Below, in pieces: positions 54,900 through 64,000 of a stretch of 64,000 nucleotides of DNA. The stretch is from Aristolochia californica (lineage: Eukaryota > Streptophyta > Magnoliopsida > Piperales > Aristolochiaceae). Numbering within the stretch: the first letter of the stretch is position 1; each line of letters opens with the position of its first letter. The stretch spans positions 37,644,144 to 37,708,143 of the forward strand of contig JARWKL010000008.1 in NCBI GenBank assembly GCA_029961685.1, read 5' to 3'. A program made the translations under genes and the position numbers. Under the pieces are notes generated by a model. That model saw only the letters and a program-made list of their open reading frames with translations. It ran no database searches and was not told where the DNA came from.

Positions 54900-55606
54900 T
54901 TAGTAAATTTATGTATTATCGTGATTTTAGTAGAAAGTTTTTTTAACTTCATATATATTCATAATTTTTGTATACTTGTTAATTATAAATTTTGCGTTTA
55001 ATGTAAGCATATACATGTGTAGATTATAGTACATTAGATTATTTACAATTATTATTGTTATTATTTATTATATTAAAAGAGATTTTTGGTAATGAATTGT
55101 TTGTTGCAAAATATAAATATTCTATGATAGATTTTGTTACAATATATGTATCTTTATTAGTGATATCTTTCATTTCAATTAATGGATGTTCTTTTAACAA
55201 CTTTTTTTGTTGCAAAAGAAGTATATTATTGGCAACTTTTTTCTGTTGTAAAAGTTGTATTTTTTAAACGATAATTTTAATTACAATTTCTATTTTTTGT
55301 GACAGCTTTATTGGTTGTTACAACATATAAACTTTATCTAACAACTACAAAGTGCTGAAAATAAAGTATTTTTCTAACGATCATTCAAGTTACTATAAAG
55401 AAATATTTGTCACAATGACTGTTATAATTACAACAACTATAAATATTTTGTGACAATTATTTTTAGTACTAAATGTAAGTTCATTGCAATGATAATAGAG
55501 CATTGCAATAACTTTATCTTTTATAATAACTATTCAAATGTTACAAAAAGTTATAATTTGTAACGACTTTAATTGTCACAAAAAGGATTATTTCTTATAG
55601 TGGTCA
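54900..55606. mobile_element. CACTA-type terminal region
   Basis: The block ends GGATTATTTCTTATAGTG (to 55,606), the complement of CACTATAAGAAATAATCC, a typical CACTA terminus. Inward from it run many subterminal short repeats in both orientations (TTGTTACAA, TTGTAACGAC, TGTCACAA, GTTGTAAAAG, AACAACTA). The opposite terminus was not found in the window. Confidence 0.6.
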
Positions 55607-56071
55607 TGGAAGATGAGAGACAACAATATGCATACATCTAGGTTTAGAAATCTTAGAAGAGAAAACATTAAACACAGTGATTAGATGTATGCACTTATCT
55701 ACCTTTGGCATATTAGTCTTAAAGATAATGAAGTGTTTGTGTTTAACTTATTATCATGTTAATTTGAAACTAAAATATAATATAAATGCAACAAAATGAA
55801 ATTTTATCATCATAAATCGATGGGGAAGGGAGGTTAACACAACCTTCATTGCATTAATTTTAGAAAAAACAATTTTATTTACAATAATGCCATTTACTTC
55901 ATTCTATGTACAATAATAAGAAATAAATATGAAATAAGACGGAACCCAAGTGATTCTACTCCATCAATTCCACGGTTTGATAATTCCTCAAACTTCACTT
56001 TGTATTGCTTATGATTGAACGATAAAATTATAGGTGAAGTTTCGCCTTTCAAACAATGATAGAAAGAAAGT
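55607..56071. other. Non-coding spacer
   Basis: No gene or repeat recognised between the CACTA-like end and the LTR fragment downstream of the NPF gene. Confidence 0.35.
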
Positions 56072-56232
56072 TGTTGATTTTCAGGACTCCATGGATGACC
56101 TCACGGAGAAAGAAGAAGATGGACTCATCCGAAGAAAACAGGAAGAAAAATGAGGTTATGGTCTGGTATCCTAACTCTCCCCCCGAAACTCTATTTACAT
56201 ATAAGTAAAACTATTATATTATAATTATGCCC
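56072..56232 (-). mobile_element. Family-A LTR fragment fused to the 3' end of the NPF gene
   Basis: TGTTGATTTTCAGGACTCCA, GGTTATGG.CTGGTATCCTAAC and CTATTTACATATAAGTAAAACT match the U5/R half of family-A LTRs (for example 44,915-45,060). Homology stops near 56,232, where the NPF coding sequence takes over. The last dozen codons of the NPF frame and its stop (56,191-56,193) are therefore LTR sequence. Confidence 0.75.
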
Positions 56233-56949
56233 ATTCTTGTTTGATTTTTCTCGTTCAACAATCTCATAGGCTTTCATGATCTCCACTTCCTTGTATCTGT
56301 ACCATGAAGAGCACATCAAGTAAAAGCCAAAGTTGAAAACACTCAATGCTGCCAAGAGACAATAAAAGTAGTTCAGCTGGTCCCTGTTCAAGTTATTGCT
56401 GGCCAGCCATCCCCCGCTCACCTTGTTCACCACCACCGAGCTCAAGTAGTAGCCGAATGCCAAAGAACACCATGAGATAGCAGTCCCCAGTGATTTCATC
56501 CCCACCGAGCTCTCTGCATAGAAGAACTCCATGAGTCCCACCAGTGTGAACATGTCTGCTGCCCCAAAGATTGCATACTGGAATCCTAGCCAGAACACCG
56601 TCATGGGCAGCAGGCTCATGGAGTCTACCATGCTATGCTTGATAGCAACGTTTTTCCGGCGTGTCTCGACAACTCCGGCAATCGACATTGAGACAATGGA
56701 GAGGACGAGCCCGACTCCAATGCGCTGAAGATATGTGATGCCGGTGGGGATTCCAGTGAATTTACGAGCAAAAGGGACGAACACCCAGTCGTATAAAGGA
56801 ACGAAGGGGATGACGAAGAGGAAGGGGATGACCGGGAGTGATGCGACCGGCACTCGAAAGCCGAAGAGGTCGGGATCCATGGTAAGTCCTTGTTGCACAG
56901 AGAAGGTCATAAGTTGTGCCAGACATGTGTTCATGAAAATTGTGCTGAG

Positions 56950-57226
56950 TGAGAAGAATGATTTAAAATTCACCACACATTGGGGTGCCATGCTTTCATT
57001 AATATATAGGAGTGATATCCCTAATTACAGGGATTTACAATTGATTACAAGATATTGGATTTCTACATACAAGGAATGATTGAGCCTAATTAGCTCCTGT
57101 GATTGAGCTTAATTAGCTCCTGTGATGGAAGGCCCTAAACAGGGCAATGATCCTTAATTGATTGAGAATCAGTTTTATAATCCTTAATTGATTGAGGATC
57201 AATCTCTTAAGGCAGTATCTTCAACA
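56950..57226 (-). mobile_element. 3' LTR of the NPF-inserted Copia
   Basis: 277 bp; 23 bp longer than the other LTR because TTGAGC(T/C)TAATTAGCTCCTGTGA is present twice in tandem. It is followed by GCCCCCCGC, the complement of the polypurine tract. Confidence 0.93.
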
Positions 57227-57282
57227 GCCCCCCGCAAGCTAAGCGTCAGATTAGGACAGACGTGAAGCTTGAACCAAAAAAA

Positions 57283-59010
57283 CTAAAAGAGAGGGCGAGA
57301 GACGCTCTTGGTGAAGATATTCACAATCTGTAAGTGAGATGGCACATATTGAGTGCGAATCTTTCCAGCAACAACAAGTTCTCGCAGAAAGTGAATGTCT
57401 AGCTCAACATGTTTGGTCCGCTTGTGAACAACAGGGTTGGAGCTCAAGAAAAGAGCGTTTTTGTTATCGCATAAGAGAAGAGGCCGCTTGGGAATGGATA
57501 CTTTGAGATCACGAAGAAGATGAGTAAGCCAGATAAGTTCGGTGGCCGTGAGAGCAAGGGCACGATATTCTGATTCACAACTGGAATGAGAAACTGTAGG
57601 TTGCTTCTAGGCACTCCAAGAGACTAAGTTGTCCCCAAGGTAGATGGAGTAACCCGAGGTGGAGCGGTGAGTGTCAGGACAGCCGGCCCAGTCAGCATCA
57701 GAATAAGCAATTAAGGAGCCAGGAGAAGCAGACGGGCGAAAGGATAGACCATAATGAAGAGTGCCTTTGACATACCAAAGAATACGCTTAATAGCAAGAA
57801 AGTGGTTATCAGTGGGAGAGTGTAGAAATTGACTAACCGAGTTGACAGCATGAGCAATATCGGGACGCGTGATGGTCAAATATTGAAGAGCACCAACAAA
57901 AGATCGATAAAGAGTGGGATCCGAAAATGGCTGACCAACAGAGGATAGATGCTGAGAAACCACCATAGGAGTATGTACAGGTTTGCTGTCAAGTAAGTGA
58001 GCTCGAGCAAGAATGTCGCGCGCATATTTCAGTTGACTAAGAAAGAGCCCATCAGTGGTGGGTGTGGCTTCAAGACCAAGGAAGTAGCTGAGAGAACCCA
58101 AGTCCTTTGTAGCGAACTCAGAATGAAGCTTGTTGGCAAAATTATCAAGCACAAAAGGGTTGTTGCCCATAAGAATAATATCATCAACATATAGGAGCAG
58201 ATAAAGGATGTCAAATTTTTGATGAAAGACGAAGAGCGAAGGATCAGACCGACTGCAGTGGAAGCCAAGATGTGTAAGGAAAGAGCTGAACCGTTGGAAC
58301 CAAGCTCGAGGGGCTTGTTTGAGACCATAGAGAGCCTTCTGAAGCTTGCAAACATGATCAGGGAAGCGAGGATCAACATACCCAGGCGGCTGGTCCATAT
58401 AGACACGCTCATTGAGATGACCATTGAAGAATGCATTTTTGACATCCAATTGACGGAGAGACCAGCGATGAGTAATAGCAAGAGAGAGTACAACCCGAAT
58501 AGTGGTAGCTTTGATGACAGGACTGAAGGTGTCGGTGTAGTCAAGACCTGGAACTTGTGTAAACCCCTTCGCGACAAGACGAGCTTTGAACCGCTCAATA
58601 GAACCATCAGGAAAATATTTGGTCCGAAAGACCCATTTAGAACCCACAATAATGGTATGAGCCAGTCGAGGTACCAAAATCCAAGTACGATTATTTTGAA
58701 GAGCCTGAATTTCTTCATCCATAGCGGCAAGCCAGGCTGGATTCTTGGCAGCAGATTTGAACCCTTTAGGCTCAGTAGATGCGAGGAGAGCAGAAAGCAG
58801 CCCAGATGAGCCAGAATACGCCAGATCAGCCGAGTGACGAGGTTTGAAAATACCAGCTTTGGCGCGTGTGACCATAGGATGAGAACCCATCGGAATAGTA
58901 GCAACAGGGGCGGTGGAATCAGCATGTGGCAGAGTAGGTCCTGTAAAAGTAGAAGGGGCCAGCAAAGACTCATCCACGGGATTAGTGCAAATATACAAGG
59001 ACGGGAGTCG
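57283..59010 (-). pseudogene. Copia reverse transcriptase and RNase H, with a nonsense codon
   Basis: Copies element RNA into DNA. From about 59,000 the frame runs through the RT start (PAWLAAMDEEIQALQNNRTW), KWVFRTKYFPDGSIERFKAR, RQLDVKNAFFNGHL, LYGLKQAPRAWFQRF and the catalytic YVDD (58,180-58,191). It continues to the RNase H start SDADWAG and to SWSA, where TAG at 57,607-57,609 stops it. The same frame then continues as CESEYRALA, LLLCDNKNALFLSSNP and HKRTKHVELDIHF to a natural TAG at 57,283-57,285. The usual residue at the stop is Lys (a one-base change). The RT frame is offset from the integrase frame near 59,000. Confidence 0.92.
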
Positions 59011-60560
59011 GATTGAGTAATATGCCGAGAATGGGGCGCCGAAAAAGATGGGGGCATGATAGTAGAAGAGAGACTGGGTTCCAGAAAGTTGGAGAAATTG
59101 AGAGAGGATAAAGGTTGAGCCTGGGAAGAGGCGTGGGATGGGAAATGAGTCTCATCAAATTGAGCATGACGAGTAATATAAAGTCTAGATGTGACAGGAT
59201 TAAGACAACGAAAACCTTTGTACGATGAACTATAGCCCATAAAAATGCAAGGAATACTACGAGGCGAGAATTTATTTGACATATAATCACGTAAACATGG
59301 GTAGACACGACAACCAAAAGGATGGAAATTGTCATAATTTGGAGAAATACCATAGATAAGTTCAAAGGGGGACTTACCTCCGAGAAGCGGTGTGGGCAAT
59401 CGATTGATGATGTAGGCAGCAGTGCTAAAGGCGTCAACCCAGTAACTAGGAGAAATGTGGGAATCGAAGAGTAGGGCCAAACCAGTTTCAGTCAAATGAC
59501 GGTGTTTTCGTTCTGCGCGGCCATTTTGGGCAGGAGTGTAGGGACAAGATAATTGATGATGAATTCCCGAAGAGCTGAGATGGTGTTTAAAATGAGTGCT
59601 AGTAAATTCTGCACCACCATCGCTTTGAAAAATTTTGATACGAGCAGAATGTTGATTTTCAACAAATTTGTGAAATTGAAGAAAAATATCATAGAAATAA
59701 GACTTCAATTTCAATGGGTAAAGCCAAGTGAAACGAGAAAAATCATCAATAAATAAGACATAGTAAAGAAAACTCAAATTCGATGGTACTGGTGAAGGAC
59801 CCCATATATCGCAATGAATTAATTCTAACAATTGAGATGATTTTTTTGCATTGTGAAGATAAGGCAAACGGTGACTTTTGGAAAGTTGACATGTAGCACA
59901 TAAATGCGGAGAGGGCAATAATGAAGTTAGATGAAGATGTCCACCTTTATTTAATAAGGAGATAACAGAATGATGCACATGGCCTAATCGAGCATGCCAT
60001 AAATCATAGGAGGCATGAAGAGATTTATTTTTCAAAACAGAAATAAGTGCTGAATTTCCACGCTCTAGCACATATAGACCTCCATCACGCCGGCTGGTTG
60101 CCACCACCTTTCCCGTTTGGCGATTCTGAACAGTGAAAAAATTATTAGTAAACGTAACGGAGAAGGGAAAATCATTCGTCAATTTACTAATAGACAAAAG
60201 ATTTTTAGTAAGATGAGGAACAACCAAAATATCTAATAATTGAAGATCTGGGGAAGGAGAAAGGGAACCAGTATGAGTAATAGGTAGAGACGCGTCATTC
60301 CCCACAATTACACGATCCTTACCCATGTAGATTACCGTTTGATCCAACGAAAAGTGGACCGTGGTCATGTGGGCCATGGCCCCGGTATCCACGAACCAGT
60401 CCGAATCTTGATTTTCGGACACGGAGCACTGCTGATTGAATGAATCAGCGAGATGCGCCGAAGGGTATTCCTCCCGTGAATACCGTTGCCGACAGCGATC
60501 GGCATAGTGGCCGTCCTGAAGGCAGATTTGGCACCGGGGGGGCGGCGACCATTGCTGGTG
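58990..60560 (-). pseudogene. Copia zinc knuckle, protease and integrase
   Basis: One frame covers a CCHC knuckle (CQICLQDGHYADRC, 60,492-60,533), the protease motif WFVDTGAMAH (about 60,375-60,395), the GAG-pre-integrase HARLGHVHHSVI...CATCQLSK, and the integrase core (HCDIWGPSPV, FIDDFSRFTWLY, FQSDGGAEF, NGRAERKHRH). The residues expected for an active integrase triad are visible. The frame loses homology near 59,000, where RT continues in another frame. The knuckle is out of frame with the gag N-terminal part. Confidence 0.9.
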
Positions 60561-61384
60561 GTGGGACGACCTGAGCCGTGACCGGAATCACCGTGCTGGC
60601 TGTGACCGTGGCCGGAGACGGAGGTTCCTTTGTTTCCAGAACTGTAATGGCTGTCGTGGCCGTTTCCGCGACCCCGGCGATGGCGAGAAGAGCCACCGGA
60701 GCGTTGATAGGAGACTCGGTTTGCAGTGAAAGCCGCAGAGGAGGGAGCCGTGGGCTCGAGAGATTTTTGAAAAATCTCGAAGCTTTCCGCGCGGGAGGCG
60801 ATGTCGAAAAAACAAGGTAAGGGGGTTTGGGCCATTTGGGCGGAGGAAAATCCAGAGAATTCCGGGCCAAGACCCCGGAGGAACCAGTGAGCCTTGTCGG
60901 TGTCATCAATGGGACGACCGATGGCGTGAAGTTGGTCGCACAAGACCTTGAACGCGCGGGCGTAGACCGTCACCGAGCGAGCTCCTCTTTTCATCAATTG
61001 AAGGTCGTCTTTGCGATTAATTTCACGGGCTTTTGACTTGTGACTGAAGGAATTCTCTAGAGCAAGCCATACCTCACGAGAGGTGGAGAGATCGACGGCT
61101 TCAGCCATAGCTTCTTCGGACAGAGAAGAAAGAAGAAGACTGAGAAGACGCTGGTCAATAGCTTTCCATGATGAGTGCTTGAGGTTTGGTGTCTGAGACG
61201 TGGGAGGGTCAAAAAAAGGTGGTGGCACAAGAGTACCATCCACATGACCCAACAGACCTTGACTGTCAAGGAGCGGAAGGAACTGACTCTTCCATAGAAG
61301 ATAATTGGAAGATGAAAGTTTGATGGTGACCATGTGAAGCATGGTATTGAATGAGAGAATATCAGAAGAAAATTCAGAGGCCAT
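60543..61384 (-). pseudogene. Copia gag N-terminal part
   Basis: Starts ATG at 61,384 (MASEFSSD), 29 bp inside the primer-binding site, which is normal for this group. It contains VTIKLSSSNYLLWKSQFLPL, GHVDGT, EVWLALENSFSHKSKAR and HWFLRGLGPEFSGF, then a Ser/Gly/His-rich region. The conserved zinc knuckle is reached only after a shift of frame at a run of seven C (G7 on the plus strand, 60,536-60,542). Confidence 0.9.
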
Positions 61385-61413
61385 AGTGGATCACAGAATT
61401 TTAATCCAAAAGA

Positions 61414-61425
61414 GCTCTGATACCA
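61414..61425 (-). other. Primer-binding site of the NPF-inserted Copia
   Basis: GCTCTGATACCA on the plus strand, abutting the LTR at 61,426. It is a perfect match to the initiator-Met type. Confidence 0.95.
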
Positions 61426-61679
61426 TGAGAAGAATGATTTAAAATTCACCACACATTGGGGTGCCATGCTTTCATTAATTTATAGGAGTGATATCCCTAA
61501 TTACAGGGATTTACAATTGATTACAAGATATTGGATTTCTACATACAAGGAATGATTGAGCCTAATTAGCTCCTATGATGGAAGGCCCTAAACAGGGCAA
61601 TGATCCTTAATTGATTGAGAATCAGTTTTATAATCCTTAATTGATTGAGGATCAATCTCTTAAGGCAATATCTTCAACA
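61426..61679 (-). mobile_element. 5' LTR of the NPF-inserted Copia
   Basis: 254 bp, TGAGAAGAATG ... ATCTTCAACA; short direct repeats AATCCTTAATTGATTGAG(G/A)ATCA occur within it. Confidence 0.95.
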
Positions 61680-63104
61680 CTGAGGATGATGGGAAGCATG
61701 TGGATTATAATTTTGGTTTCCTCTACTCGGGTTACTGTGCAAAGTCTCCAATCTGGTGTCGCATCACTGTGACTCTTCTGGATCGCAGCTCTGTCCAAGA
61801 ACCTGCAGAAAGAAAGAAAACGGGTTTGGGTTTTAAATAAACATTCATAAAAAATTCTGAACATGTACCAGGACTCTCAGAGAGTTTTGCTCCATTTTCT
61901 ATTAAAACCCCGGGATCATCTGCTTTGTGTACCTTAATTGATGAGTTCTCTTAAGTATTTCAGTCACCTTCGCCACTTCCTTATCTTCAACTTCATGAAG
62001 CTTTTCCTCTGGGGCTGGTACCGAGAGCTTCCAATTCCTTCCAGCGGGTACAATCACCTGGTGAAATATCAAACATCCATTACCGAGGTGTCTTGCCCAG
62101 TCTGTTCTTGTCAATGGATGGTTTGCTCACAAACTCAACAGCTATGCTCATTGCATACCTGCAGTATCCGGAGAAGAGGCCCTCTTCCATTAGGAACATT
62201 AATTTTATAAAATCTCTTCCTGGAGAAGACAAAGACGACGCCAAGAAAGAGTGTCGTGGCGTAGATTCCGAATGCCCAAGCCCAGCCTTGTTAGTACTCA
62301 CCCACACCACAAAGGTGAGATCGATAGCAGACCCAAAGGTGAGGTTGAATACGAACCAGTTGAAGAAGCTGGAGAGACTCTTGGGGTCCTTCCCATCAAA
62401 TTGGTCAGCTCCTAGACAAGGCACTGAAGCTCTGATCCCACTTGCACCCAGTGCAACCAAGTATAAACCAGAGTAGAGTATGGCCAGTTGCCCATTCCTT
62501 GCATTATCACATTTGCTGCTGTCAATCATAGCTAGTCCTTTGCAAGGGGTTGGCTTCAGAACATCAAAGTGAGCTTGAATGGTCAGTGTAAGGTACCCCT
62601 TTGGAAAAGAAAAGCTTTAGAATTGGTCACAGGTGTTAGATATTGAACTGAACCACACCTTTCCAATTGAATAAGGGTGGTATTTATACAATTTAGAATA
62701 GGGAAGATAAGTTTTACATGATAAAATAAATACAACATGGGATAAATCCACTGATATCTTATCCGATAACTGAAGGTATTATGCTTATCCCTTATCAGCA
62801 AGGACTTGGGAAAGAAGGATGGATTGGACATCATACTCACAACCATCTCAATGCATCCGAAAAGGATACATGTCTTGAACCTATTCAAATGGGTATCAGA
62901 TATGAATCCTCCAAGTAGAGCCAGCAGGAAAGCAGTTCCCATATAGTTTGTGAGAGTGTTGGCTGATTTTGTTAGACTAATATTCATGAAGCCATTGAAG
63001 TAAGTCACCAAGCTCACTGCGTTTGACATGAAGGCCATGTTCTCCAATGCCTGCATGCCTGAAAAGATAAATGAACATAAGACAAAACCAAGTCAGGTTT
63101 GAAA

Positions 63105-63220
<116 letters not shown>

Positions 63221-63278
63221 AGACAAAGCTGGCAGCTTTCAGTCCCCCAAGTTTTCGTTCTTGGAACTTTCTATCCAT

Positions 63279-64000
63279 GGTGCAAAGGGCCTATGAATTC
63301 CAGAACAGAAAAACTGGGTCAGTTAGATGCCAAAAATGGGATGAGAAAGAGAGAAAGAGAAGTGAAGAGAAGAGAATAAGAGCTCAGAAGGGTACCATTC
63401 TCTTGTATCCAGACAAGAGAAGAACAATGAATTGCTGCTAGACCTTACGCTTCATTTTATAGTAGAAGATGCTCCATTCCTAATTCGACCTTTGCTTAGA
63501 GAGAATCCCCTAAAAACTAAAGAAGAAGACGAAAAACATGTTTGGTTTGAAAGCAAGTAAAGATTATAAAATGCTCCATGATTAACTTCTTCTGTCTATA
63601 AAAACTCCATTAAAATACTGAGTTATACTCGCTCTGCTCCTGTGTGATCTGTCAATGATTGTTTTATTCAGATTAGATATATATAAAAACGTGAAACGTT
63701 TGCAGGAATATAATTGTGAGAGTCAATGATTTGCAAGAAATGAGACCCCATTTTGGGTCTGTCAGCAAAATGGCCCACATGCAAATATGTAGTTTTTATG
63801 ACACTAATAAGGCATTTGGTGACTAATATTAACAATAATTAACAATGCCCATATGTGACATTCAACAACATTGACTAACGTTGTCTGGTGGCTAGAGAAA
63901 TTTAATGTAGTGTTAATACCAATACCTTGAACTTTAATTAGGACGGCAAATAGTAACAAATAGAATGGATAAGGAGTATTGTGTTACTTCTATTGCCTAT
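63279..64000 (-). promoter_or_regulatory. Upstream region of the NPF gene
   Basis: No other gene. In the NPF orientation it contains a CT-rich leader (63,340-63,390 purine-rich on the plus strand) and a possible TATA-like TATAAAATG complement near 63,450-63,460. It probably holds the 5' UTR and promoter; this rests on position only. Confidence 0.4.

Larger units (their letters stand above)
56950..61679 (-). mobile_element. Full-length Copia retrotransposon in an NPF exon (Ale-like), 4,730 bp
   Basis: Flanked by an exact 5-bp duplication CTGAG (56,945-56,949 and 61,680-61,684). LTRs at 56,950-57,226 and 61,426-61,679 begin TGAGAAGAATG and end ATCTTCAACA. Domain order gag-PR-IN-RT-RH on the minus strand identifies Copia; short LTRs and total size under 5 kb suggest the Ale/Retrofit lineage. 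Coding capacity is broken by two one-base frame shifts and a nonsense codon, so this copy is not autonomous now. The LTRs differ by three substitutions over 254 aligned bases plus one 23-bp duplication. Confidence 0.95.

Noticed and set aside
57607..60422. Programmed frameshifting as the reason for split gag-pol frames
   Set aside because: A separate nonsense codon in RNase H and a second frame offset indicate ordinary decay; kept only as a low-interest check.

Overview
This window reads as nuclear DNA of a flowering plant. It is AT-rich, has spliced genes, plant-specific families (a CER6-type 3-ketoacyl-CoA synthase, an NPF4-type transporter, an SGF11 homologue, a WNK kinase piece), LTR retrotransposons primed by initiator-Met tRNA, CACTA and hAT-MITE remnants, and many microsatellites. 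No prokaryotic or organellar gene content was seen. The species cannot be fixed from the sequence. Most of the window is transposon-derived; only three loci look like host genes, and one of those is broken.

Layout. 1-4,650: an edge-truncated LTR element, a mosaic LTR and a decayed plus-strand Copia polyprotein with an internally duplicated segment. 5,080-9,441: a KCS gene (7,080-8,492, +) between two AT-rich arms in inverted orientation. 9,474-13,400: a palindromic hairpin, a GC-rich block, then a tandem LTR-internal-LTR-internal array (family B). 13,430-19,260: decayed gene or Copia scraps, LTR remnants and a long AT-rich stretch. 19,269-26,880: a minus-strand LTR element (family A, TTATC target duplication) carrying a 6-copy minisatellite, two nested non-autonomous LTR elements (F and E) and a WNK kinase exon fragment. 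This element sits in the 3' part of a minus-strand CACTA transposase remnant (26,886-29,400). 29,558-37,570: a second decayed Copia, a large LTR-like block full of TGATCGATCA-type sites, and a pile-up of family B, family H and Copia pieces.

37,571-42,900 is the quiet, gene-bearing part: a minus-strand SGF11 homologue (SAGA deubiquitination module) with three coding exons. 43,300-52,640 is a nested stack: Copia element C (44,694-52,228, -) interrupted in its 3' LTR by element D (44,910-48,281, -), which in turn carries a 279-bp hAT-type MITE (47,983-48,261). The stack is flanked by extremely purine-rich DNA. 52,640-56,070 holds a Copia gag scrap, AT-rich repeats and a CACTA-type terminus.

56,072-63,278 is an NPF4-like (NRT1/PTR) transporter gene on the minus strand. 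It has been broken by a 4,730-bp Copia (probably Ale lineage) inserted in a coding exon with a 5-bp CTGAG duplication, by a one-base frameshift upstream, and by an LTR fragment fused to its 3' end.

The most distinctive unexplained signal is a recurring hairpin with core TTTCCTAA-N-TTAGGAAA. Its outer arms differ between copies but stay complementary within each copy, and it lies in at least two different non-autonomous LTR families plus one other site. I did not find a clearly new multi-gene system; the novelty is in how the retroelements are built.
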